Assembly (NCBI GenBank): GCA_025361565.1
Contig: JANYKN010000033.1
Coordinates: forward strand, 1 to 64,000
Reading direction: 5' to 3'
Length of the DNA stretch: 64,000 bases
From: Bacteroidota bacterium
GTDB taxonomy: Bacteria > Bacteroidota > Bacteroidia > Bacteroidales > NBLH01
Position numbers and translations under genes: made by a program. Position 1 is the stretch's first letter. Each line of letters begins with the position of its first letter. The notes under the pieces are model-generated. The model worked only from the letters and a program-made list of their open reading frames with translations. It was not told the origin of the DNA and did not search any database. This document shows positions 17,012 through 25,626 of this stretch, piece after piece.

Positions 17012-17356
17012 ATGAAATCATTAGGATTTACACTTAAAGAAGCACGAGCGTTAATTTCTCTCACACTTAGGCAAGTTGAGGAAGCAACTGGAATTTCCAA
17101 TGCATATTTGAGTCAATTGGAGAATGATAAAATAAAAAAGCCTTCGGCAAATGTGTTATATAAATTAGCATCAATATACAAAATAGAGTTAAATACGCTC
17201 TTAAGTGCAGCAGGAATAATACAGAAATCTGAAAATTCGGAAAAACCGAATTCATCGGAATGGGGAAAAAGAATTGCTTTTTACACTGATGAATTATCTG
17301 ACGAACAAAAAGATAAAATATTAGAATATATTGAATTTTTAAAACATAAAAATTAA
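17012..17356 (+). CDS. XRE-family transcriptional regulator
   Basis: 114 aa from ATG 17012, the first start after the promoter. The HTH is FTLKEARALISLTLRQVEEATG then AYLSQLENDKIKKPSANVLYKLA. A Ser/Asn/Pro linker and a C-terminal amphipathic helix (DELSDEQKDKILEYIEFL) follow. It is two bases from the downstream ImmA/IrrE-type peptidase gene. In known pairs the peptidase cleaves or inactivates the XRE repressor to switch on an element or stress response. Confidence 0.85.
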   Translation: MKSLGFTLKEARALISLTLRQVEEATGISNAYLSQLENDKIKKPSANVLYKLASIYKIELNTLLSAAGIIQKSENSEKPNSSEWGKRIAFYTDELSDEQKDKILEYIEFLKHKN

Positions 17357-17358
17357 TA

Positions 17359-18255
17359 ATGTTCGATCTACCTTCCAAATCCGATATTGAGAAAATTTCG
17401 TTAGATATTCTTAAGCAAAGTAAAGCCCTTGACGTATTTCCGACTCCGGTTGATAAAATTATCAATTATGCGAATCTTCATTTAAAAGGTGATATTGATC
17501 TATCAAAAGTTGACCATTCTTTTCTATCTAAGTTTTCCGATGCGGTAGCTAGTAAGTTTCTTGAAGCTATGGGCCTAGTGAGAGGGATTATAGATAGAAA
17601 GGAAAAAACAATATATTTGGATTTAAGTCAAAATCTATCTCGACAAAACTTTGTTAAACTTCATGAAGTCGGACATGATGTATTTCCTTGGCAAAGGGGG
17701 ACATTTGAACACATAGACGATGATAATACTTTAAACCCTTACACAAATGAAGAATTTGAAGCAGAGGCAAGTTATTTTGCATCACTCACTCTTTTTCAAC
17801 AAGATCGATTTGAAAATGAAATGAAAAAGCTAGAGTTAGGTATGAAGGCTCCAATGTATTTGGCTAAACATTTTGGTGCCTCCAATCATGCTGCATTGCG
17901 AAGATATGTTGAATGTTCTAAAAATAGATGTGCATTGTTGGTCTTAGAAAAAATTTCGATGTATAATGGTTCTGCATTTTGTAAAAAAAGAGATTTCTTT
18001 TCATCAAACAAATTTCAGGAAACATTCGGTACAATAGAATTTCCTGTCGAGTTTGATTCAACTTGGCAGTTTGCCCAAGATTATTTTTTCAAAAAAAGAT
18101 ATCATGAAAAAGGGAGTATCTCCTTAATTACAGAAAATGGAGAGTCAGATTTTAAATATCATTTTTTTAATAATACATTTAACGCTTTTATTTTTCTTTT
18201 CCCACTTGGTGAAACTAATAAAACAAGGACAAAAATTATTATTTCAAAGAGTTGA
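17359..18255 (+). CDS. ImmA/IrrE-family metallopeptidase
   Basis: 298 aa. The zinc site is NFVKLHEVGHDVFPW (HEVGH at 102-106), with a downstream Glu in EEFEAEASYFAS (about 133-143) as the likely third ligand. The C-terminal ~120 residues are a separate alpha/beta segment. The gene follows the XRE regulator with two bases between them, so the two are co-translated and probably interact. Such pairs regulate integrative elements or act as toxin-antitoxin-like modules; which applies here is not shown. Confidence 0.85.
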   Translation: MFDLPSKSDIEKISLDILKQSKALDVFPTPVDKIINYANLHLKGDIDLSKVDHSFLSKFSDAVASKFLEAMGLVRGIIDRKEKTIYLDLSQNLSRQNFVKLHEVGHDVFPWQRGTFEHIDDDNTLNPYTNEEFEAEASYFASLTLFQQDRFENEMKKLELGMKAPMYLAKHFGASNHAALRRYVECSKNRCALLVLEKISMYNGSAFCKKRDFFSSNKFQETFGTIEFPVEFDSTWQFAQDYFFKKRYHEKGSISLITENGESDFKYHFFNNTFNAFIFLFPLGETNKTRTKIIISKS

Positions 18256-18431
18256 TTAAGTTATTCTATTTTCGTAATTATTGGCAGTTTTTTAAAAAAC
18301 TGCCAATACTGTCAATATCTAGAAAATCGCATTTCAATGCAAAATAACCCCTAATTTGCTCATATACATGAATGTTCGTTAATTTTAACTAAGTAATGCA
18401 ATTCCAATTATTTAATTAAAAAACGTAAATC

Positions 18432-18962
18432 ATGTTCAAAGACCACAACAAACACCTAATCTGGTTGATACTCCTGATAAATTTGGGTATCTTGATAATT
18501 GCCTGGTATGCAACCGATAAATTAATCCAGGAGAATGTTAAATTCTTGGGTTTAAGTGCAAATGGTAGTACAAAAGCAGTCATAATTTCATTACTGATTG
18601 CATTCAACTATTATTCAATCCGTTCAATATTAAAGCACGACACCAGTAATCAAAAAATGATTACCGATATTGAATTAAAAAGGATTGAACAGGATAAACA
18701 GGACATACAAATTCAAATCATAGTGCATGAGAAAGGTAATCAAACAGCATACATTAACACACCCACAATCAAAATTAACTTTCCAACAGAGATAAAAATA
18801 TTTACAGCAAATCCGGTAAATATCATTTTACCACGCACAATAATTGGTAAAGAATTAATACTAAATGCCGAAAAAGTAGGCTACAGAACACGCAAGCCCC
18901 TAATTTACTTCATAGAAAATAATGATAAGCCAATTTACATTTCCTTAATATTGGATAAATAG
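18432..18962 (+). CDS. Small membrane protein with two N-terminal TM helices
   Basis: 176 aa. Two hydrophobic helices (about 9-27, LIWLILLINLGILIIAWYA, and 46-61, AVIISLLIAFNYYS) are separated by a short loop. A coiled linker (IELKRIEQDKQDIQIQII) and a beta-rich C-terminal domain of about 90 residues follow. No family is recognised. The layout is that of a membrane-anchored sensor or effector. It stands alone after the XRE/ImmA pair. Confidence 0.6.
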   Translation: MFKDHNKHLIWLILLINLGILIIAWYATDKLIQENVKFLGLSANGSTKAVIISLLIAFNYYSIRSILKHDTSNQKMITDIELKRIEQDKQDIQIQIIVHEKGNQTAYINTPTIKINFPTEIKIFTANPVNIILPRTIIGKELILNAEKVGYRTRKPLIYFIENNDKPIYISLILDK

Positions 18963-18985
18963 TAGAGTAGAAATTTAAATTAACT

Positions 18986-19020
18986 GAGGGGTTTAACTTT
19001 GCAACAAAGTTAAACCCCTC
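18986..19020. repeat. Perfect 16-bp inverted repeat (hairpin)
   Basis: GAGGGGTTTAACTTTG (18986-19001) and its exact complement (19005-19020) surround a 3-base loop. It sits just after the membrane-protein gene. There is no T run directly after it on either strand, so it is an atypical terminator; a recombination site or protected 3' end is also possible. Confidence 0.7.
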
Positions 19021-19050
19021 ACTCTTATTATCCAAATTTGTTTCAAAAAT

Positions 19051-19094
19051 GTCCAGTTTATTTGCTAATAAACTGGACAAAATAATTATCTTTG
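19051..19094 (+). promoter_or_regulatory. AbiE operator palindrome and promoter
   Basis: GTCCAGTTTAT (19051-19061) and ATAAACTGGAC (19068-19078) form a perfect 11-bp inverted repeat with a 6-base centre. TATCTTTG (19087-19094) is the -7 element, 17 bases before the abiEi ATG. The palindrome covers the place where the upstream promoter element should be. AbiEi antitoxins are known to repress their own operon through inverted repeats, so this is the probable autoregulatory site. Confidence 0.7.
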
Positions 19095-19110
19095 CATCAA
19101 CAATACAATA

Positions 19111-19836
19111 ATGAAAACATCTGATTATATAGCATTTACTATTGATAGACTTCCTAAAGGATATGTTTTCACCTATGCTGATTTTACTACTGAGGTGAAT
19201 AAGGAGGAGGCTGTAATAAAAGCCCTTAATCGTATGACAGAGTCGGGCAAAATAGCAAAGTTGGCCAAAGGCAAATATTACAAACCAGAGAACACGCCTT
19301 TTGGTAAGCTACAACCAAACCAGGCACAAGTTGTAAAAGATTTACTTGAAGATAATGGGAAAATAATAGGCTATCTTACAGGATATAGTATTTATAATCA
19401 ACTTGGTCTTACTACACAATTGAGCAATACCATACAAATAGGCAAAAATGAAATTAGGCCTTCCTTTAAACGGGAACGGTATACCATTTCATTCATTAAA
19501 CAAAAAAACACCATTACTAAGGAGAACATTCCATTATTACAGCTCCTGGATGCCATTCGATACATAAAAAGAATTACTGATAGAAAAATAGAATTTTCCT
19601 GTAAACGATTATTGATCATAATTCAAAATTTAACCAATAAGGATAAAAGTACACTGGTTCGTTTGGGATTAAAGTATCCACCGGCCACAAAGGCTTTATT
19701 AGGTGCCCTTTTGGATGAATTGAAAGAGAATTTGTTTACAGAACCGCTTCAAAAGTCATTAAACCCAATTACAAAATATAAATTGGCAGGTGTAAATAAA
19801 GTATTTGCTTCAGCCGGAAAATGGAATATCATATGA
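19111..19836 (+). CDS. AbiEi-type antitoxin / DUF6088 protein
   Basis: 241 aa. An N-terminal winged helix (GYVFTYADFTTEVNKEEAVIKALNRM, then GKIAKLAKGKYYKPE) is followed by the AbiEi-like antitoxin domain (GYLTGYSIYNQLGLTTQLSN). In type IV AbiE systems this protein represses its promoter and counters the nucleotidyltransferase toxin without direct binding. A palindromic operator lies directly upstream. The stop overlaps the toxin gene. Confidence 0.8.
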   Translation: MKTSDYIAFTIDRLPKGYVFTYADFTTEVNKEEAVIKALNRMTESGKIAKLAKGKYYKPENTPFGKLQPNQAQVVKDLLEDNGKIIGYLTGYSIYNQLGLTTQLSNTIQIGKNEIRPSFKRERYTISFIKQKNTITKENIPLLQLLDAIRYIKRITDRKIEFSCKRLLIIIQNLTNKDKSTLVRLGLKYPPATKALLGALLDELKENLFTEPLQKSLNPITKYKLAGVNKVFASAGKWNII

Positions 19837-20813
19837 ACTTACATTTTAACAAACAACTTTTCAGACAGGCAGTACAGTTTACTTCTGATCAAATGAAAAT
19901 ACTACCAGTTTATATCGAAAAAGACTATTGGGTAAGCTTTACATTGCATACAATTTTTCATAACGATATAGGAAATGACACAATTTTCAAAGGAGGTACA
20001 GCACTATCAAAGTGCTACAATCTAATAGAACGGTTTTCAGAAGATATTGATTTGGTTGTATTGCGGCGCGAAGGTGAATCGAATAATAAACTCACTACTA
20101 AAATCAGAAAAATAAGTGAAATAGTTAATGAAGTATTACCTGAAGTAAATATTGAAGGACTAACAAATAAAATGGGAATGAATCGTAAAACTGTACACTC
20201 CTACAATAAAGAATTTCAGGGAGATTATGGACAGGTTCGCGATGCAATAGTAGTCGAAGCTACCTGGCTTGGTTATCATGAGCCTTATACCACAAAAAGA
20301 ATAAGTTCATTCATTGGAAATATGATGGTTAATAATGGGCAGACTTCAATTGCTGAGCAAAATGGACTGTTGCCGTTCGAAATAAGAGTTTTAGAACCAA
20401 GCCGGACAATTTGTGAAAAAATAATGAGCCTTGTGAGATTTTCATATGGTGAAAACGCAATAGATGTCTTAAATAATAAAGTCAGGCATACCTATGATTT
20501 GCATCAACTATTGCAACAAAAAGAGTTTTTGGATTTTTTCAATTCAGTTTCATTTGAGAAGATGCTTTTGAAAGTGGCAAATGATGATGTATTAAGTTAT
20601 AAAAGCAATAATCGTTGGCTCGAAAACCATCCTGTAGATGCATTGATTTTTAAAGAATTAGAAACCGTTTGGAACAAACTAAAGCCAACTTATACTGGAG
20701 ATTTTAAAAAATTAGTTTATGGGAAATTACCAAACGAGCAAGATGTTTTCACTACATTAAAAAAGATAAAAGATAGATTAACAAGTGTAGTATGGACTAT
20801 TAAAATCGAATAA
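19833..20813 (+). CDS. AbiEii-type nucleotidyltransferase toxin
   Basis: 326 aa from ATG 19833, chosen because it overlaps the antitoxin stop as ATGA; an ATG at 19821 is in frame but less likely. The DNA polymerase beta-type motif is TIFKGGTALSKCYNLIERFSEDIDLVV, with GGT...S, then Arg and the SEDIDL acidic pair. Downstream PFEIRVLEPSRTICEKIMSL is typical of the AbiEii/AbiGii family, which modifies tRNA or other targets to stop growth during phage infection. Confidence 0.87.
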   Translation: MNLHFNKQLFRQAVQFTSDQMKILPVYIEKDYWVSFTLHTIFHNDIGNDTIFKGGTALSKCYNLIERFSEDIDLVVLRREGESNNKLTTKIRKISEIVNEVLPEVNIEGLTNKMGMNRKTVHSYNKEFQGDYGQVRDAIVVEATWLGYHEPYTTKRISSFIGNMMVNNGQTSIAEQNGLLPFEIRVLEPSRTICEKIMSLVRFSYGENAIDVLNNKVRHTYDLHQLLQQKEFLDFFNSVSFEKMLLKVANDDVLSYKSNNRWLENHPVDALIFKELETVWNKLKPTYTGDFKKLVYGKLPNEQDVFTTLKKIKDRLTSVVWTIKIE

Positions 20814-20878
20814 ACAGAATAAGATATAATCATAATCCATTAATTGAAATTTTAAAGCTGAATTTATGCTAATCTTCA

Positions 20879-20886
20879 TAAATTTG
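20879..20886 (+). promoter_or_regulatory. -7 element before the truncated TOTE gene
   Basis: TAAATTTG fits TAnnTTTG and lies 14 bases before the ATG at 20901. No good upstream element is seen. The promoter seems to survive although the gene is cut short. Confidence 0.45.
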
Positions 20887-20900
20887 CTCAAAAACCTCAG

Positions 20901-21227
20901 ATGATTGAAGATACCCTGAAAAGTCAAATCGAAATATTCAAATCTGTTTTCAAAGGCAGGGAAGATGTTTTTGCTATTCGTTGGGAAAAAGGAAATAAAA
21001 GTGGCTATATGCCAGTCTATCTATATGATGTTTATCGGTATCGCATACATAAAATGAAAGGTGGAACCCTTCAAAATTTTACAGAAAAAACTTACTTACC
21101 ATATTCTGAAGAACAAATTGCCAAACATCTCAGAGGCCAACAATTGATTGGTATTTACCCATTATTAAAGGATAACACTTCATGGTTTATTGCAGCTGAC
21201 TTCGATAAAAATGGTTGGGAATCATGA
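20901..21227 (+). pseudogene. Truncated TOTE-system primase-domain gene
   Basis: 108 residues match the start of the archaeo-eukaryotic primase domain of TOTE conflict systems: SVFKGREDVFAIRWEKGNKS, GYMPVYLYDVYRYR, YLPYSEEQIAKHLRG and GIYPLLKDNTSWFIAADFD. In the full protein this leads into the rest of the primase, then helicase and nuclease domains. Here a TGA at 21225-21227 ends it right after the first catalytic strand (ADFD), and nothing downstream continues it. The remaining ~1000 residues are missing, so it is a remnant left by deletion. Confidence 0.75.
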
Positions 21228-21331
21228 GATTGAAAAATTTTCTTTCTATAAAATACAAGATGACTTTAAATTGCTTATAAAAAGAAGAACGAAATTCATT
21301 TATAAATTAGCAATTGATCTATTTTTACTAA

Positions 21332-22699
21332 ATGAAAACACATCTGTTATTTCTTTTTTTTATAATAATTTCCTCAACAGCGAAGTCGCAAGTAGTAAAT
21401 ATTCCTGATACATGTTTTAGAGCAGCATTATTTGAAATGGGTTTTGATAAAAATAAAAATGGAGAAATAGAGGTTGATGAAGTTAATTGGCTGGGACAGC
21501 TTCATGTTAGTAGCAAAATGATCCATGACTTAACAGGAATTGAAGCATTTATAAATCTAAACAAGCTTGATTGTAGCGGTAATCAACTTACAACTATTGA
21601 TGTTAGTAAAAACTTAAAATTAAAAACGTTGCTGTGTCAGCTCAATAAATTGAATCGTATAGTTATAGGTAATAATAAGGCTTTAGAAGAATTATACTGC
21701 TATAACAACAATTTAACAGAAATAAATCTCAGCAATAACAGGCAATTGAAGATATTATATTGTAATGATAACTTGTTGTCAAAAATTGATGTAAGTGAAA
21801 ATGGAGAATTAGAAAAATTATCCATATACTCCAATAATCTAGCAGAGATTGACATTAGATTTAATAATAAGTTGGTTTATATTAATTGTAGCAAAAACAA
21901 AATCTCAAATATAGACATCAGTAAAAACAATTCTCTATTGTCATTATGTTGTGAGTATAATCTGCTAAGAAATATTGATTTAAGTAGGAATATCAGCTTG
22001 GAAGCTATCGAATGTTCTTATAATCAAATTTCTAAATTGAATATATCAAATAACCCCAATTTAAAACAAATAATGTGTGACAACAATCATATAAAGAAGC
22101 TATTAACTAAATTCAACATTAAATTAGAAAGAATTGATTGTAGTAGAAATTTTATTAAATTACTGAATGTAAATAAAAACACAAAATTAGTATGGTTTGA
22201 TTGCGATTTAAATAAACTTAAGCGACTTGATGTTTCAATTAATACTTCACTTGAAATATTAGAGTGCAGTAGTAATAAAATCAAAAACTTAAATCTAAAA
22301 GAAAATATAAATCTAAAACAATTATATTGTACGGGGAATATGATTGAAAAATTAAATTTAGGGAACAATGAACAACTAGAGATTTCATTTTGTGGGTATA
22401 ACAGACTTACAATTTTACATTTTGGCAGGAATAATAATTTGTCAAAAATAAATTGCGATAGCAATCAGCTGGCAAACCTTGATATTAGTCAATGTATGGC
22501 CTTAGAATCATTAAGTTGCAGCAGCAACAAACTAATAAAATTGAATTTAAGTAACAATGAATTCTTAAAAGATTTAGATTGTCGATTTAATGTTGATTTA
22601 CGTGCAATTTGCATGAATAAAAAGTTTGACGTTAATTTTAAAGGCAACAACTATTGGCTAAAAGATGATTGGGCTAAATGGACTTTAGATTGCCAGTAA
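21332..22699 (+). CDS. Secreted leucine-rich repeat protein
   Basis: 455 aa. A signal peptide (THLLFLFFIIISSTAKSQ) is followed by a short N-cap (IPDTCFRAALFEMGFDKNKN) and about seventeen LRRs of roughly 21 residues, in the pattern LxxLxCxxNxLxxIDISxN. The Cys and Asn positions are regular from about residue 60 to 430. The chain ends with a short cap (NYWLKDDWAKWTLDCQ) and has no T9SS sorting domain, lipobox or anchor. Such proteins are exported and probably bind protein or glycan ligands. It lies inside the defence island and is not an obvious defence gene. Confidence 0.85.
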   Translation: MKTHLLFLFFIIISSTAKSQVVNIPDTCFRAALFEMGFDKNKNGEIEVDEVNWLGQLHVSSKMIHDLTGIEAFINLNKLDCSGNQLTTIDVSKNLKLKTLLCQLNKLNRIVIGNNKALEELYCYNNNLTEINLSNNRQLKILYCNDNLLSKIDVSENGELEKLSIYSNNLAEIDIRFNNKLVYINCSKNKISNIDISKNNSLLSLCCEYNLLRNIDLSRNISLEAIECSYNQISKLNISNNPNLKQIMCDNNHIKKLLTKFNIKLERIDCSRNFIKLLNVNKNTKLVWFDCDLNKLKRLDVSINTSLEILECSSNKIKNLNLKENINLKQLYCTGNMIEKLNLGNNEQLEISFCGYNRLTILHFGRNNNLSKINCDSNQLANLDISQCMALESLSCSSNKLIKLNLSNNEFLKDLDCRFNVDLRAICMNKKFDVNFKGNNYWLKDDWAKWTLDCQ

Positions 22700-22764
22700 T
22701 CAATTAAGACTAATTTTATATTATCATGTAAACACTTGATACAGAAGAAGCAACATTCAGTTGA

Positions 22765-22962
22765 TCTATTGACAAAGAAATTTCTACCCTTAAAAACAAA
22801 CTTATAGAAATGGATAAAACCTTTAATCTAATCCGAAAAGAAGGCTGTTAGGTATTTTTAGAAAGTCAACCTCAAAACTTCACCCGCATCTTACATGACT
22901 ATTCAGATGAGCGAAAGGGTTTTATTATCTGGAAAGATTTCTTGGAAGAGATTTTAGTATAA
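22765..22962 (+). pseudogene. Decayed 3' end of an unidentified gene
   Basis: One frame reads SIDKEISTLKNKLIEMDKTF, NLIRKEGC, a stop at 22849-22851, then VFLESQPQNFTRILHDYSDE and ends FLEEILV at 22962. Protein-like composition across an in-frame stop marks a dead gene. Family not recognised; it could be the tail of the lost TOTE or another island gene. Confidence 0.4.
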
Positions 22963-23431
22963 TATTAACTATCTGAAATAAAGCCTGTTGATTTAAATGA
23001 AAACAATTAATCCACAAAGATAGGCTCAGTCACAAACGAGGCAAAAGACTACGGCATAAACGTTCTCAGCTTCCCAAAAATTCAACCAATCAATAATCAA
23101 TAGACAATTATCAATCATCATTTCTTCCTGTCATTTATTCCGTTTCCTTTTGCACTTATTGCTCCCTAACACCTAATGATGAAGCATATTAATTGTTTTT
23201 ATGTTTCACTTTAAATCTTTCGTTATGGATAAAACTGGTGCATATTTCAGGTTATTGGCTCAGGCTCGTTATCATCGTTCACTTTTCAGTTATTATGTTA
23301 GCAGGCAGTGTTTTCATTCAGCGCTTCGTTGCTTGCGTTTGGCTTCTTTAGTTCGCTCAGGTTTTCATAGGGGGCTTCCATAGTTCCCTTTTTTATTGTT
23401 GTATGCACATGTCGGATTGACAAAGGAATAG
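22963..23431. other. Non-coding stretch with short gene debris
   Basis: A short frame at 23017-23103 (IGSVTNEAKDYGINVLSFPK, ending at a stop) looks like the end of another lost gene. The rest (23104-23431) shows nothing coding; an open frame at 23201-23383 has no family features. This debris separates the LRR gene from the repeat-bracketed cassette. Confidence 0.4.
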
Positions 23432-23563
23432 ACCAGGCACTTTCCCTGCCCCCGAAAAAAACACTTTGCTGTCGCAAAACTCATTTTTTCCGTGTTCAGG
23501 TAAAAAGCCTTACCCCAGAGCAACTTTTATCAAAACTACAATCCGCATCCGGCACATTAAAAT
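23432..23563 (+). repeat. Direct repeat copy 1 bracketing the nuclease/AAA/WYL cassette
   Basis: About 132 bp that recurs in the same orientation at 28254-28384. The left end (CAGGCACTTTCCCTGCCCC), a core of about 39 identical bases (roughly 23475-23513) and the right end (CATCCGGCACATTAAAAT, ending 23563) are conserved. A stretch of about 30 bases between core and right end is diverged. It does not look coding. Confidence 0.8.
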
Positions 23564-23809
23564 ATTATAATCATATCGAAATAATTCAAAGAATATAAAA
23601 TTTTTATAATCAGTATAATTATTGCATAATTTAATTTCCGTAATTCCGCTTATTATTAAACAATTATATATATTTTAGTGTACGGATAGTGAACTCTTCT
23701 ATAAGGTGTTTTTTCATAAAAAAAGAAACACTAAGACATATTTTGGCGCATCTAATTCATACTTTTGAATTAAATATGATTAATAAAACTGCCCAACAGA
23801 TAAAACTTT

Positions 23810-24289
23810 ATGAGTAATTCTTTTACAGCAATTGATTTTGAAACTGCACATGGAAAGCGTTGGAGCATTTGTCAGGTAGGTATTGTAAAAGTAGTTCAAG
23901 GAGTTATATCTGATGAAATCAGTTTATTGGTTCAACCACCCGATAATTACTATTTTTATAAGAATATTGAAATACACGGAATTACATCAGAGCAAACACG
24001 CAATGCGCCGTCATTTCCAACCGTTTGGAATGAAATTAAACACTTAATCCAGGATCAAACAGTTGTTGCGCATAACGGAGCCTTTGATTTTAACTGCCTT
24101 TATCAAACTTTGAATTACTATGGATTAGAACATCCAAAATATAATCAGAAATGTACTTACAAAATTTATGGTACAAATCTGGCTGATTTATGTCACCAAT
24201 ATAAAATAAAGTTAAATCATCATGATGCTTTGAGTGATGCCCTGGCTTGTGCAAAGCTTTATTTAATTTCACAACAAACAAATATTTAA
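23810..24289 (+). CDS. DnaQ-like 3'-5' exonuclease (DEDDh)
   Basis: 159 aa, single domain. The DEDDh residues are visible: FTAIDFETA (D9, E11), VVAHNGAFDF (H88, D93) and LNHHDALSDAL (H138, D143). This is the fold of the polymerase III epsilon subunit, here free-standing and short. It starts a four-gene cassette (exonuclease, PD-(D/E)XK protein, AAA ATPase, WYL regulator) between direct repeats; the next gene begins three bases after its stop. TACTTTTG at 23760-23767 may be its -7 promoter element. Confidence 0.85.
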   Translation: MSNSFTAIDFETAHGKRWSICQVGIVKVVQGVISDEISLLVQPPDNYYFYKNIEIHGITSEQTRNAPSFPTVWNEIKHLIQDQTVVAHNGAFDFNCLYQTLNYYGLEHPKYNQKCTYKIYGTNLADLCHQYKIKLNHHDALSDALACAKLYLISQQTNI

Positions 24290-24292
24290 AAT

Positions 24293-25483
24293 ATGGATAC
24301 AACTGCAATTGAAAAACTATTAAATGAAGTAATTAACATTACTAAAAAATATCAGAAAGACGCTAAACCTGGCGATAACTTTAACGTTTTTAAAATATTA
24401 AACTTATCTTCTAACGAAGCAAGAACACATTCTGCCTTCATTGCTGAACTTCTAAACCCTGATGGGACACATGGAAAAGGTAACCTTTTTTTGATCGAAT
24501 TTGTGAATATGTTAAAAGAGAAGCATACAAATTCACATGATCATATCATATCAGAAATAAAATTCAATCCGGAGAATATAAAGGAAGTTAAAAGGGAATA
24601 TTGGTTGGGCAATAAAACAGAATCAGAAGGAGGGTATATTGATATTTTACTTACTGATGAGAACAACCAGCATATTATTATAGAAAATAAAATTTATGCT
24701 GGTGATCAGGAAAATCAATTATTACGATACCATCACTTGGATACCAAAGCACCAATTGTTTATTTGACTTTAGATGGGAAAATACCTTCTGAAAATAGCA
24801 TTGGAACAGAAAAATCTATTAAAGATAGGCTAATTTGTATTTCTTATGAATCAGAAATAATTAATTGGTTGGAAAAATGTAATGGACAGATTAAGGATTT
24901 ACCAGTTATTACAGAAACCATTAAACAATATATTCATTTAATTAAATATTTAACAAATCAAACAATGGAAAAAGATGAAATTAAGGAAATAGTAAATTCA
25001 ATTATAGGTAGTTCTGACCAAATTGAAGCCGTTAAAGCGTTATCTGATAATGAAATATGGGATGAAGTTAGAAAAAAAATCATGCTTGATTTAAGTTCAG
25101 AAATAATAGGGGATGATGGAATTATAAAAGAACTTGGTCTTAAAGTAGAATATCGTAAAGATATCGATTTTGGCATTAAGACATATGAATTTTGGTTTTA
25201 CAAGGAAAATTGGAAGTACTGTATTCATTTTTACTTTGCAGCCAATTTTGAAGAAATTATTTATGGTATTAATGTTAAAAATAATAAGGATAAAATATTA
25301 GTATCTGAATTAAAAAAATTCAAAGGTATATTAGACGAATCCCCAAATAACGATGGTTGGATTTGGTCTGATTATTTTGAAGAATATAGAAAAATTTCTT
25401 GGTTCAACTTAAGAACAAAAGGTAGAAATTTGTTTAGAGCTAAAGTGAATGAGCTAATTGAAAAAGTTGGAGACATAATGTAA
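24293..25483 (+). CDS. PD-(D/E)XK nuclease-family protein (PDDEXK_4-like)
   Basis: 396 aa. The N-terminal half has the family's conserved entry SSNEARTHSAFIAELLNPDG and the catalytic strand pair GGYIDILLTDE (D117) and HIIIENKIYAGDQENQL (E131, K133), with Q138/Q142 after it. The C-terminal half is alpha/beta without recognised motifs. Members are common in phage-defence neighbourhoods and are thought to cleave DNA. The gene is packed against the exonuclease gene, and 143 bases separate it from the ATPase gene. Confidence 0.8.
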   Translation: MDTTAIEKLLNEVINITKKYQKDAKPGDNFNVFKILNLSSNEARTHSAFIAELLNPDGTHGKGNLFLIEFVNMLKEKHTNSHDHIISEIKFNPENIKEVKREYWLGNKTESEGGYIDILLTDENNQHIIIENKIYAGDQENQLLRYHHLDTKAPIVYLTLDGKIPSENSIGTEKSIKDRLICISYESEIINWLEKCNGQIKDLPVITETIKQYIHLIKYLTNQTMEKDEIKEIVNSIIGSSDQIEAVKALSDNEIWDEVRKKIMLDLSSEIIGDDGIIKELGLKVEYRKDIDFGIKTYEFWFYKENWKYCIHFYFAANFEEIIYGINVKNNKDKILVSELKKFKGILDESPNNDGWIWSDYFEEYRKISWFNLRTKGRNLFRAKVNELIEKVGDIM

Positions 25484-25600
25484 ATATTTGAATATTTTTG
25501 AAAAAGTCTCCTGTAGTTCTATTATATAATAACTTATAATTTATTTTAATTTTTTATTGCGTAAATTGTTACTGCGTCACATCTTGTCGTCCTTCGTCCA

Positions 25601-25608
25601 TATCTTTG
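25601..25608 (+). promoter_or_regulatory. -7 element before the AAA ATPase gene
   Basis: TATCTTTG fits TAnnTTTG. It overlaps an in-frame TTG at 25606, so that TTG cannot be the start; ATG 25627 is chosen instead. The ATPase and WYL genes thus have their own promoter. Confidence 0.55.
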
Positions 25609-25626
25609 TTCAAAAATGACAAAGAT

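Noticed and set aside
21332-22699. Regularly spaced repeats as a CRISPR array
   Set aside because: Repeats are degenerate at DNA level and in frame; they encode leucine-rich repeats. No CRISPR array or cas gene was seen in the window.
23201-23383. 60-codon plus-strand frame
   Set aside because: No family features, in a debris region; Arg/Ser/Leu-rich composition looks random.
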